Source: an uncultured Pedobacter sp.
Lineage (GTDB): Bacteria; Bacteroidota; Bacteroidia; Sphingobacteriales; Sphingobacteriaceae
Reading direction: 5' to 3'
NCBI RefSeq assembly: GCF_946479715.1
Contig: NZ_CAMLHF010000049.1
Location: 1-29,392, forward strand
Length of the DNA: 29,392 nucleotides
This document shows positions 7,898 to 16,203 of the stretch, one piece after another. Both the position numbers and the translations under genes were made by a program. Position 1 is the stretch's first letter. Each line of letters begins with the position of its first letter. The notes beneath the pieces are model-generated. The model made no database searches, had not been told where the DNA came from, and saw nothing but the letters and a program-made list of their open reading frames with translations.

Positions 7898-9493
7898 TTA
7901 TAGTGTCTGTATAAAAGAACTCAGGTTTTCTCCTTGTGGGATGTTTAGTTTTTTACGCAGACGGTAACGTGCAACACGCAAACTATCCTGGGAAATACCA
8001 AAAATAACAGCCATATCTTTTGAGCTTAAATTCATCTTTATAAGGGCAACCAAACGGATGTCGTTTGCCGTTAAATCATCACTATGTTTTTTCAGGTTAT
8101 CAAAAAAAGCCTGGTGAATTTGTTCAAATAAAGTAGAGAACTCTTTCCAGTGCCTGTCATGATTAATGTTTTGATTTATTTTCTGCATCACTTGCTGAAG
8201 CTGTCTTTTCTGATCTCTTTTTTCATCCTTTATCATGTCAGAGATTTCCTCCTTAAGCTCATCCAGAAACTGATTGCTTTGAATTACATGAAGTGTATTG
8301 CTGGTTAATTCTTTGCTTTTAAGTTCCAGCTCAGCCTTTATAGCATTCTTCTGGATTTCATATAGCATATTATTCTGCTCATTAAGTTTTTGCTCATTTC
8401 GGAGTTTAAGGCGTTGCCGGCTAATAGTGCTTATGCCCAGTAAAATCAATAACAGGATGATCATGATCACAGCAAAAATGATGTATTGATTCGCTTTTCT
8501 TTCATTTTCAAACCTTACAATTGCATCGTCCTTTTGTTGTATTTCAAATAAGGTTTGTAACAATGCCAATTGCTTGTTATTGTCAGCCGTATAGATTTTC
8601 AGGAAGATATTACGACTTAATTCGCTGTAGTGATAGGCGCTATCATATTTTTTAACGAGGTCAAATGTTTTCGATAAGTCCCTGTAAGCGCTGCTAAGCT
8701 GATATTGATCATTTAGTACCAGAGCCATATGCTCTGCCTTTCGGGTATAGGTCATTGCTTCAGCATACCTTTCCGTTTTTCTGTAAACGTCGCCAATGTT
8801 ATTTACAATCTCTATCTGAGCAAGATCATTTGCTGCGGCCTCGTTTAATTTTAGCGATAAAGAATAGTACTTGAGGGCAGAATCAAGATGTAATTTATCT
8901 TCGTAAATGCTCCCCAGGTTCTCATAGATCTTTGCAATACCGGTTTGATCTTTTTCCTTTTTGTAGGCCGTAAGCGCCAGCTGCTGATATTTCATGGCAC
9001 TTTCGTACTTACTGCTTTTCTCGTAGGTTTGACCAATAAGCCCATAGCATTCTGCTATGCCTGCCCGGTTGCCTATCTTTATAAAGATATTTAAAGCTTC
9101 CTGAAATTTGGTTAGCGCTATTTTATACTGCCTGCTGTAATAGTACGCATCCCCAATTTTATTCAGGTTTTCGGCCAGGTTTGCCTGGTCATTATGGTTT
9201 CTGAATATACGGTCTGCTTTGTAAAAATAATTTACTGCCTGAGAATAAGCTGCCTGATGATAAAAGATCTCGCCAAAATATTGATAGTATTTTGCAGCAG
9301 AGATCAGGTCATTCTGTTTTAATGCTGTATTTAATAACCCCTTTATTTTTATAAAGGCAGAGTTGGGGTCCTTCTTAATCAGTGTATCTATATCATTTTT
9401 TACTGCCGATTGATGATAAACCGCAAAAGCAGGTAATGAAAAACAAAGCAGAATTAAACCTATTGTTATACTATTTAAGGTAAGTTTCTTCAC
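7898..9493 (-). CDS. TPR sensor with membrane segment and C-terminal LuxR-like HTH
   Basis: A 531-residue protein with a signal sequence or first membrane helix (about 8-24), roughly six tetratricopeptide repeats between about 60 and 310 (units such as AENLNKIGDAYYYSRQY and IYENLGSIYEDKLHLDSALKYY), a transmembrane helix near 335-357 (IIFAVIMIILLLILLGI), a coiled-coil stretch rich in Q, K and E, and a C-terminal helix-turn-helix (about 470-525: DIRLVALIKMNLSSKDMAVIFGISQDSLRVARYRLRKKL). This layout is common in Bacteroidota: periplasmic TPRs joined through the membrane to a cytoplasmic DNA-binding domain. It probably regulates a nearby gene, either the receptor operon 259 bp downstream or the GH16/peptidase pair upstream. 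Signal and targets are unknown. Confidence 0.85.
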   Translation of the reverse strand: MKKLTLNSITIGLILLCFSLPAFAVYHQSAVKNDIDTLIKKDPNSAFIKIKGLLNTALKQNDLISAAKYYQYFGEIFYHQAAYSQAVNYFYKADRIFRNHNDQANLAENLNKIGDAYYYSRQYKIALTKFQEALNIFIKIGNRAGIAECYGLIGQTYEKSSKYESAMKYQQLALTAYKKEKDQTGIAKIYENLGSIYEDKLHLDSALKYYSLSLKLNEAAANDLAQIEIVNNIGDVYRKTERYAEAMTYTRKAEHMALVLNDQYQLSSAYRDLSKTFDLVKKYDSAYHYSELSRNIFLKIYTADNNKQLALLQTLFEIQQKDDAIVRFENERKANQYIIFAVIMIILLLILLGISTISRQRLKLRNEQKLNEQNNMLYEIQKNAIKAELELKSKELTSNTLHVIQSNQFLDELKEEISDMIKDEKRDQKRQLQQVMQKINQNINHDRHWKEFSTLFEQIHQAFFDNLKKHSDDLTANDIRLVALIKMNLSSKDMAVIFGISQDSLRVARYRLRKKLNIPQGENLSSFIQTL

Positions 9494-9561
9494 CCTTTAA
9501 AAGTAAACATACAGTATTAAGCTAATGTTAAATTAAAGCGACACGCATTTAAGGTATAATC

Positions 9562-10371
9562 TTAATCTAATTTGTAAACGCGTACATAATCCACATAGAA
9601 CTTTTGAGCGAATATAGAATCATCAATATCCCCACCCCATTCGCCACCAATGGCGGTATTCATTAAAAGATATAGTGGAGAGGTAAATGAATCTTTATAT
9701 GCTGTTGCTGGAGCCGACATGCTGAAATAATACTTGTCGTCCATAAAAACCTTTACACTATCACCCTTACGTTCTAAGCCATAAACATGGTATTTTTTAT
9801 GAACATCATCCATCTTTATATTGGCTCCACTGCTCTTATGACCATTAGGATCTTTTAACCCACTGTCTGCCCAATGGAGGGTTCCGTGAATAGTTGAAGG
9901 TGTATGACCTACAAACTCCATAATATCAAACTCTACACATTTAGGCCAGCCCACCTGCTTTATATTTGATCCCATCATCCAAAGGGCAGGCCATATGCCC
10001 TTTCCTGATGGGATCTTTGCCCTTATTTCAACGCGGATATTCCCATCGAAATGTTGTTTCCCAAGTGTGTTTATACTTGCCGAAGTATAATCGGCATTCT
10101 TATACTTTTCCTTTAGAGATTTAATCACAAGCTTGCCGCGTTTAACATAGCAATTTTTTAATCTGGCACGTGTATAGAATTGTTTTTCACGGTTCCTTAC
10201 AAAGCCTTCCTCATAGTCCCATTTTGTAGAATCTGGAAGGCCTTTATAATTGAATTCATCACTCCATATCAAAGTCCTGCCTTTTTCGATAGACACAGAT
10301 TTAGTTTGAGCCATACCAGAAAAGGTAGACATTAACAACGTGGCTCCAATTAAACAGTTAAATGCTTTCAT
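9562..10371 (-). CDS. GH16 family glycoside hydrolase (laminarinase/beta-glucanase-like)
   Basis: This 269-residue secreted protein has a signal peptide ending near residue 21 (GMAQ) and then a single GH16 domain. The opening IWSDEFNYKGLPDSTKWDYE is typical of bacterial endo-beta-1,3-glucanase-like members, and the catalytic motif ExDxxE is present as EFDIME (Glu147 nucleophile, Asp149, Glu152 acid/base). The aromatic IWPALWMMG segment lining the active site is also present. Likely action is hydrolysis of beta-1,3 or mixed-linkage beta-glucans outside the cytoplasm; the exact polysaccharide cannot be read from sequence. There is no carbohydrate-binding module and no C-terminal sorting domain. 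It starts 25 bp after the peptidase gene stop and is probably co-transcribed with it. Confidence 0.9.
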   Translation of the reverse strand: MKAFNCLIGATLLMSTFSGMAQTKSVSIEKGRTLIWSDEFNYKGLPDSTKWDYEEGFVRNREKQFYTRARLKNCYVKRGKLVIKSLKEKYKNADYTSASINTLGKQHFDGNIRVEIRAKIPSGKGIWPALWMMGSNIKQVGWPKCVEFDIMEFVGHTPSTIHGTLHWADSGLKDPNGHKSSGANIKMDDVHKKYHVYGLERKGDSVKVFMDDKYYFSMSAPATAYKDSFTSPLYLLMNTAIGGEWGGDIDDSIFAQKFYVDYVRVYKLD

Positions 10372-10396
10372 AACTAAAGATGATAAATATTTAGCG

Positions 10397-12514
10397 CTAT
10401 TTAAGTAACTCTTCTGGTACAGGTTTGTTCAATAGGTTTTGGTAATAAAAGCGGAAACGCTCAGCCTTATCATGAGCAGATTTTACGCCTCCCCAGCCAT
10501 GTCTTCCACCCGGATAAATCATCAATTCAAAATGTTTGTTCGCATTTTGAAGCTTATCTATAAGTTGTATTGTATTCTGCATATGAACATTGTCGTCCAT
10601 ATCGCCATGCATAATCCTCAATAATCCTTTATAATTGTTAACGTAAGTCAAAACAGAACCATTTTTATAACCTTCAGGATTTTCTTTAGGTGTATCCATA
10701 AAACGCTCTGTATAATGAGAATCGTAAAGCTCCCAGCTGGTAACAGGTGCTCCTGCATAGCCGAAATCAAAATCGTCGGCTCCTTTAGTCAGGGCAAGGC
10801 AAGTCATATAACCACCATAGCTATGGCCAGTAATCAGTAGTTTCTTATTATCAACCCAGGATTTGGCTTTTAACCACCTTGCAGCAGTTGTATAATCCTG
10901 CATTTCCCATTTACCCAGGTTACGGTGCATCAAAGCAACGCCTTCTTTACCAAATTGTCCTGAAGCACGGTGGTCTACAGAAATCTGTATAATCCCTTCA
11001 TTTGCCCACCATTGTCCGCCAATTCCTTTCCAGGTATTGGTTACATTACCTGCATTTGGCCCGCCATATATACTCATTACTACCGGATACTTTTTATTCT
11101 GATCAAAATCAGTAGGGTAGGTTATTACTGCAGGTAAATTATAGCCATCGTCAGTAGGAATAGCAACCATCTCTGTTTTGCCATAGTTGAACTGTGCAAA
11201 ATCATCAGATTTAGTATCGCCAAGTTCTTTAATGATCTTCCCTTTATTGTTTAATAATGTTCTTTTAGTAGGGGTAGAAACATTAGAATAAGTAGTAATG
11301 AAATAAGAACCGTTAGGAGACATCATTACCTGATGAGAGTAATCGCCAAATGACAATCGTTTTAAGTTCTTGCCATTGTAGCTCACGCTGTAAAAATCTG
11401 TTCTGGTAGAGGCTTCTTTACGTGCCATAAAGTAGACAACCTTATTTTTCTCATCAACATGAACAAGATCAGTAACCTGCCACTTACCACTGGTTAGTGG
11501 ATTTACCAGTTTCCCATCTAAAGTGTATAAGTAGAAATGTGCCCATCCGGTTTTATCACTTTTAAGGATATAGTGTTTTTTGTCTTCAAGATATTCTATG
11601 CGTCCATCGTAGTCTAAGTCTACCCACGAAGACTGTTTCTCGTCGTAGATTTCTTTTTTAGAGCCATTGGTCGGGTTTACTGAATAAAATTTTAAGTTAT
11701 CCTGTCCACGGTTCATCCATTGTACCATTAAATTACTACCATCAAAACTCCAGTAAGGTGTGCCAAAGTATTGATCATCTTTTTCATTAAAATCGGCCCA
11801 TACAATAGAACCTCCCGCTACCGGGACAAACCCTACTTTTACTTCCGGGTTAGGATCACCAGCCTTTGGATAACGTGTTTTTTCTGTATACCCATGTTGT
11901 CCGGTTGATCCGTTAATTGGAAACATAGGAACCTTGGTGTCATCAAAATGCATAAATGCAATATTCTTACTATCGGGCGACCACCAGAAAGCTTTGTAAT
12001 TGGTTGATCTGCCAAGAATTTCTTCATAATATACCCATGACGACCAACCGTTATAAATTACATCAGTTCCATCATTGGTGTATCTGATCTCTTTTCCTGT
12101 TTCAACGTCAACTGAATACAGATCATTATTTCGGGTAAATGCTACATGTTTTCCATCAGGAGATAGGGTAGGGTTCTTCTCCTCGTCCTTATCATTGGTT
12201 AAGCGTTTTGCTTCATCCTGCCCGTATTGTATGTAAACATCATTGTTTTTAACAGATAGATTTACATTACTTTTTGGAGGTGGTGTGTAAGGCGTCCTTT
12301 GACCCGATTTAACATCTACCGTATATAAGTTATGGTCTTTGGTGTCCATCTCGATGTAGTGGTTATCATCACTCCACCCGTTTACTATATTGATAGATTT
12401 AGTAAGTGAGGGCTGGCCGCCAAAGATTTGCTGTTGTGAAAGTTTTTTAAGCTGAGCCTCTGATTTGATAATAAATAATGACATGGCTAAACAAGTAAGT
12501 AGTATTTTTTTCAT
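10397..12514 (-). CDS. Dipeptidyl-peptidase IV-type serine peptidase (S9B)
   Basis: A 705-residue secreted peptidase with signal peptide (to about 20), an N-terminal beta-propeller (about 40-440; repeats such as NPTLSPDGKHVAFTRNNDLY) and a C-terminal alpha/beta-hydrolase domain. The catalytic triad is visible: Ser565 in GHSYGG, Asp640 in HGDMDDNVH, His672 in GGRHGW. The paired glutamates that hold the substrate amino terminus in DPP-IV are conserved (WVYYEEI, Glu164-Glu165), as is the following KAFWWSPDSKNIAF segment. It should remove X-Pro or X-Ala dipeptides from peptide N-termini in the periplasm. DPP-IV enzymes usually have GWSYGG; here the second residue is His. Followed after 25 bp by the GH16 gene; no functional link is obvious. 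Confidence 0.93.
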   Translation of the reverse strand: MKKILLTCLAMSLFIIKSEAQLKKLSQQQIFGGQPSLTKSINIVNGWSDDNHYIEMDTKDHNLYTVDVKSGQRTPYTPPPKSNVNLSVKNNDVYIQYGQDEAKRLTNDKDEEKNPTLSPDGKHVAFTRNNDLYSVDVETGKEIRYTNDGTDVIYNGWSSWVYYEEILGRSTNYKAFWWSPDSKNIAFMHFDDTKVPMFPINGSTGQHGYTEKTRYPKAGDPNPEVKVGFVPVAGGSIVWADFNEKDDQYFGTPYWSFDGSNLMVQWMNRGQDNLKFYSVNPTNGSKKEIYDEKQSSWVDLDYDGRIEYLEDKKHYILKSDKTGWAHFYLYTLDGKLVNPLTSGKWQVTDLVHVDEKNKVVYFMARKEASTRTDFYSVSYNGKNLKRLSFGDYSHQVMMSPNGSYFITTYSNVSTPTKRTLLNNKGKIIKELGDTKSDDFAQFNYGKTEMVAIPTDDGYNLPAVITYPTDFDQNKKYPVVMSIYGGPNAGNVTNTWKGIGGQWWANEGIIQISVDHRASGQFGKEGVALMHRNLGKWEMQDYTTAARWLKAKSWVDNKKLLITGHSYGGYMTCLALTKGADDFDFGYAGAPVTSWELYDSHYTERFMDTPKENPEGYKNGSVLTYVNNYKGLLRIMHGDMDDNVHMQNTIQLIDKLQNANKHFELMIYPGGRHGWGGVKSAHDKAERFRFYYQNLLNKPVPEELLK

Positions 12515-12636
12515 GCTGTGGATACCGTTGATTTCTATAATGCGCTTTAGCGCCGCGGAAATTACTAAAGTATAAGTACTTTACGAAAAATCTTCTATTT
12601 AAAGTTATAAATCAGCCGCCTTAAAGTTGTAAGTTA

Positions 12637-12713
12637 GCCGTCATCTCGACGATAGGAGAGATCTCTTGTTTAGGTATAGTTCAAAAGATCTCTCCTGTCG
12701 TCGAGATGACGGC
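12637..12713. repeat. Long inverted repeat, type 1 (copy A)
   Basis: Two 32-bp arms (12637-12668 and 12682-12713) with two mismatches, separated by 13 bp (TTTAGGTATAGTT). Outer ends are GCCGTCATCTCGACGA and its complement. The copies at 19836-19928 and 27003-27075 share the arm sequence, and the 27003 copy also shares the loop. It lies between the start of the DPP-IV-type gene and the end of ilvE. Confidence 0.92.
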
Positions 12714-12720
12714 GTTGGTA

Positions 12721-12749
12721 TAAAAAAAGCGCCCTTAAAAAAGGCGCCA
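12721..12749 (-). terminator. Rho-independent terminator of ilvE
   Basis: On the minus strand, GCGCCTT pairs with AAGGGCGC (one bulged base) across a TTTT loop, followed by a run of seven T. It begins 45 bp after the ilvE stop codon. Confidence 0.8.
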
Positions 12750-12793
12750 TATAATTTTAAAAAGATAGTCTTCTTTATAAAAGAAATCTTCAA

Positions 12794-13858
12794 TTATACA
12801 ATCCAGTTCCAACCGAATTCATCAGGAGCTAATCCGTAACGGATATCGTTCAATGTTTTAGCAATACCTGCTGAAACAGTACGTGTTGAAGGATCAGTTA
12901 ACTTATAAACCTGGCCTTGATATCCGATTTCTCCAATTGGAGTTACGGTTGCTGCAGTACCTGCTGCAAAAGCATCGGTTAATCTGCCGTTTTCAATTCC
13001 TTCTATTACTTCTTTTACACTAACGCGTCTTTCTTCAACTTCAATGCCTGCTTTTTTAGCAAGTTTGATAATCGTATCACGTGTTACACCATCTAAAACA
13101 GTGCTTCTTACCGAAGGAGTTACCAATTTGCCGTCAATTACAAAGATCAGGTTAGCTGTTCCTGCTTCCTCAATAAACTCATGAGAAACAGCATCTGTCC
13201 AGATTAACTGATCAAAGCCTTCTTTTTGAGCTTCTGCAAATGGATATAGAGAACGAGCATAATTTCCAGCGGTTTTAGCATAACCTACACCACCTTCATC
13301 TGCACGGGTATATTCAGTTTCAATTTTAACTTTTAAAGCTTTGCTGTAATATGGGCCTGTTGGCGTTGTTAATAAAGCAAAAGTATACTTGTCGGATGCT
13401 TTAACACCTAAATAAGGATCAGTAGCAAACATCACCGGACGAATGTATAAAGAATAACCATCCTGATTAGGGACCCATTTGTTATCAATCTCAATCAGCG
13501 CTGCAATTCCCTGCATAAAAATATCCTCAGGAATGCTTGGCATAGCCATACGTGTTGCTGATTTGTTGAAACGCTCAAAGTTTTTTTCTGCTCTGAAAAC
13601 ACTGACTTTTCCGTCAGCTAAACGATAAGCTTTCATACCTTCAAAAATTGCCTGTCCGTAGTGAAGGGCAGAAATTGCAGGGCTCATAAGAATCGGGCCG
13701 TAAGGTAATACCTGTAGGTTCGTCCACTCACCATTTTCGTATTCTGCAATAAACATGTGATCGGAAAACACCTTTCCGAAAGGTAATTGAGAAAAATCTG
13801 TTACTGTTAATCTGGTCTGCTCAGTCTTGGTTACTGTTATATCCAATGTCTCGTTCAT
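12794..13858 (-). CDS. ilvE: Branched-chain amino acid aminotransferase
   Basis: A 354-residue class IV aminotransferase of the larger (BCAT2-like) type. It catalyses the PLP-dependent final transamination in leucine, isoleucine and valine synthesis, and the first step of their breakdown, in the cytoplasm. Visible landmarks are ALHYGQAIFEGMKAYR (66-79), the PLP lysine Lys195 in GYAKTAGNYARSL, the EEAGTANLIFV segment, and the phosphate-binding GTAATVTPIG near the C-terminus. Length fits the family. The gene stands alone: its own -7 element lies at 13881-13888 and a terminator follows. The start ATG is about 20 bp downstream of that element. No oddities seen. Confidence 0.96.
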   Translation of the reverse strand: MNETLDITVTKTEQTRLTVTDFSQLPFGKVFSDHMFIAEYENGEWTNLQVLPYGPILMSPAISALHYGQAIFEGMKAYRLADGKVSVFRAEKNFERFNKSATRMAMPSIPEDIFMQGIAALIEIDNKWVPNQDGYSLYIRPVMFATDPYLGVKASDKYTFALLTTPTGPYYSKALKVKIETEYTRADEGGVGYAKTAGNYARSLYPFAEAQKEGFDQLIWTDAVSHEFIEEAGTANLIFVIDGKLVTPSVRSTVLDGVTRDTIIKLAKKAGIEVEERRVSVKEVIEGIENGRLTDAFAAGTAATVTPIGEIGYQGQVYKLTDPSTRTVSAGIAKTLNDIRYGLAPDEFGWNWIV

Positions 13859-13880
13859 TTTGACTTGTATTTTATTACTG

Positions 13881-13888
13881 CAAATTTA
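13881..13888 (-). promoter_or_regulatory. -7 promoter element for ilvE
   Basis: On the minus strand the sequence TAAATTTG matches the Bacteroidota -7 consensus TAnnTTTG exactly and lies 22 bp before the ilvE ATG. No clear -33 TTTG is seen at the expected distance, so this is a moderate call. Confidence 0.45.
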
Positions 13889-13936
13889 ATAAAAAAAGCC
13901 TTGTTTATTCTTTATTATTTTAGATTTTGACAATGT

Positions 13937-14902
13937 TTATGCCTCATTTCTAAGTGTTTTCAACACACTAAGCACCCAGCCCTTGCCCCACTCCTCCATT
14001 TGCTCTTCTGTCCAAAGGAAAGGATAGAAAATTCTTTTCTGAAAACGCGGCGGTAAATACTTCTGCCAGTTGGTGCCGCCAGTAGCGGCAATATCTACAG
14101 GATCTCTCTCCAAATACCTGACTGCAGATTTATAATGAGACAATGGCCACTCCACATTAACATATAAATCAAGCTTCCTAAGCTCATCTGCCAAAACAGA
14201 AACATCGTGCCCTTCTTTTAACAGCCTATGGTATAAGGCCGAAAAATTGGTTTCTTTCCTGTCCTTTACCAATTGTAAGAACTGCGCAGCATACTTGTTT
14301 ATAAATTGCTTTAAAGTAAGCGTCTGTTTGCCGCTAGCCAGTTCTGTAGCTCCAAACTTCCAGTAAATGAATTCAAATTGCTCTTCAACGCTCTTATCTG
14401 CAAGTTCTTCTCTTTTGCTTTTATCAACCAGCCTGATAAAATCTGTAGCACAAATCTCTATCATTCGGTATTGACCAGATTGAAAACCACTGGCAGGTAA
14501 CAGCGACATCCTGAATTTCAGGAACTGATCTTTATCCATCCCGTTCACCATCACATCGAATGACGTAACCAAGGCATTAAAATAAGCATTGATGCGTTTT
14601 ACCCGATCGGTGAAAAACTGTACCGTTAGTTCCTTGTTATCCGCAATCTGTTTACATTCATGAAGTGCAAGTTTAAAATATAGCTCAGTAATCTGATGGT
14701 ACATAATAAAGATCTCTTCATCCGGGAAAGGCGTTTTCGGGTTTTGCAGGCTCAGCAGAGTATCCAGATGGATATAATCCCAATAAGTTAAAAAATCTGC
14801 ATACAACAAGCCATCAAGATATGCAGACATATCCTGGCCCATTGCTGCATACTTTTCCTGCAGTTTATCCAGTTTTTCCTTTATCTGAGGGGTAAGTTTC
14901 AT
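13937..14902 (-). CDS. Tryptophan 2,3-dioxygenase family protein
   Basis: A 321-residue heme dioxygenase-family protein. Compared from memory with the Xanthomonas enzyme, key landmarks are retained: the active-site histidine in IMYHQITELYFKL (His69), the substrate-carboxylate arginine region KFRMSLLPASGFQSGQYR (Arg131 and the SGFQSxQ signature), the candidate proximal heme ligand His256 in WPLSHYKSAVRYLE, and the ATGGTNWQKYL segment matching the GTGGSSG loop. The expected reaction opens the indole ring of L-tryptophan to N-formylkynurenine. The sequence is divergent in between, so substrate should be confirmed. It is the third gene of an operon, 1 bp after the SerB fusion gene. No other kynurenine-pathway gene is in the window. 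Confidence 0.85.
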   Translation of the reverse strand: MKLTPQIKEKLDKLQEKYAAMGQDMSAYLDGLLYADFLTYWDYIHLDTLLSLQNPKTPFPDEEIFIMYHQITELYFKLALHECKQIADNKELTVQFFTDRVKRINAYFNALVTSFDVMVNGMDKDQFLKFRMSLLPASGFQSGQYRMIEICATDFIRLVDKSKREELADKSVEEQFEFIYWKFGATELASGKQTLTLKQFINKYAAQFLQLVKDRKETNFSALYHRLLKEGHDVSVLADELRKLDLYVNVEWPLSHYKSAVRYLERDPVDIAATGGTNWQKYLPPRFQKRIFYPFLWTEEQMEEWGKGWVLSVLKTLRNEA

Positions 14903-14903
14903 T

Positions 14904-16202
14904 CTAATATAAAACCCTGAATTTTATGGTGTGCTCAATCTTTTTTAACGATTTAAACAACTGCTTGTCATATTGTGCATTTATATCTGTAATCACGTAA
15001 CCAATTTCAGGATTAGTCATCAAAAACTGACCCACAATATTGATGTCGTGCTTGGCAAAAACAGTATTTATTTTAGCCATAATACCAGGTACGTTTTTAT
15101 GAATGTGTATTAACCTGTGCGATTTCTCGATTCTTGGCAATTGCAGGTTCGGGAAATTACTGCTAAGGTAGCTGGTACCAGTATTCATAAAGTCAATCAT
15201 CCTTTTTGGAATGAAATCGATATTACGTGGATTGTGTTTTGGATCTTCAAAAACCACAACCCCTTGTTCAGTACAAGTTGCAATATCAACCTTGTTTTTT
15301 GTGCTGCCAAGGTAGCCTATGGTTTTAAGCTTAACTGCTCTTTTTAATTTCTCCAGCTCAATTTTTTCGCCATCTGCCAACAACATCATGTGTACATCAG
15401 CAACATATTTCTCTTCGAAAGTAGTTTTATGACGAACCGAAAAGCCATCTTTTTTCAGTAATTCAATACTCATCGGGTCTGCATCACCAATAATCAAACA
15501 CAGAATCCTGTTTTTAGGATATGATATAGCTCTTGGTAAATTGTTTACATACAAGAACTCATCAAAACTTGGCGTAATGTGATCGGCCTTTTTAACAATG
15601 CTTTCTCTGGAAATATTCTCGGTAAAAGCATAGAATTTCTTGATCAGGCCACTCTCGCGAAGCTGAAAATCAGAATAGCCATCACCAATACCGTAAAGGT
15701 CGCCTTCAAGGTTTAGTTGTTGCATCAGTTTTACCTTACCACCTTCTTCACTTAAAGGGTTCGAGTGGTCGTAATCAATTATCTTTCCATCACCCGTAGT
15801 TACAAATGTGTTGGCGTAGATGTTTTCTTTTTTAATGTGGAATTTGCTTACTACAGGAGTGATAAATTCTTTAAAACCACCGGAAACGATCAAAACCTCA
15901 TCTGCATGTTTTTTAAAGAACTCGGCATTACGCGAAAAAGAGGCAGAAACTTTTTTCTTTAAATGTGTAATCAGTTGTTTCAGGTGATCCTCATTAGCCT
16001 CAAGAAGCTTTACCCTTTGAGCCAAACTCTCGCCAAATGAAAGCTTTCCTTCCATGGCAAGGTTGGTGTAGTCTTCAATCTTCTGAAAAATAGCGTCTTT
16101 CTCAGGATGCTTTTTAAGAGAGATGCGGGCCAGCTCGTCCAAAGCCTCTACCTGGGTAAAGGTGCTGTCAAAATCAATAATGTAAATATTTTTTTGCTTC
16201 AT
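14904..16202 (-). CDS. serB: Phosphoserine phosphatase fused to a SerA remnant and ACT domain
   Basis: A 432-residue protein in three parts. Residues 1 to about 220 are a HAD phosphatase of the SerB type: nucleophile motif DFDST (Asp10, Asp12), VSGGF for motif II, the GGK lysine, and GDGYSD for motif III; it should hydrolyse phosphoserine to serine. Residues about 230-330 match the outer, substrate-binding domain of 3-phosphoglycerate dehydrogenase (RILCLIIGDADPMSIELLKK; LKTIGYLGSTKNKVDIAT), but the whole NAD-binding Rossmann domain that normally interrupts it is missing. Residues about 360-432 match the SerA ACT domain and end like SerA (IKFRVLY). Residues equal to the serine-binding His344, Asn346 and Asn364 of E. 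coli SerA are kept (His368, Asn370, Asn388), so feedback by serine is likely. Second gene of a tight operon. Confidence 0.9.
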   Translation of the reverse strand: MKQKNIYIIDFDSTFTQVEALDELARISLKKHPEKDAIFQKIEDYTNLAMEGKLSFGESLAQRVKLLEANEDHLKQLITHLKKKVSASFSRNAEFFKKHADEVLIVSGGFKEFITPVVSKFHIKKENIYANTFVTTGDGKIIDYDHSNPLSEEGGKVKLMQQLNLEGDLYGIGDGYSDFQLRESGLIKKFYAFTENISRESIVKKADHITPSFDEFLYVNNLPRAISYPKNRILCLIIGDADPMSIELLKKDGFSVRHKTTFEEKYVADVHMMLLADGEKIELEKLKRAVKLKTIGYLGSTKNKVDIATCTEQGVVVFEDPKHNPRNIDFIPKRMIDFMNTGTSYLSSNFPNLQLPRIEKSHRLIHIHKNVPGIMAKINTVFAKHDINIVGQFLMTNPEIGYVITDINAQYDKQLFKSLKKIEHTIKFRVLY

Positions 16203-16203
16203 T

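Noticed and set aside
12542..12582. Small palindromes (GCGCtttaGCGC and AAAGTA-N4-TACTTT) upstream of the peptidase gene
   Set aside because: Short and isolated; possible operators, but nothing else supports them.
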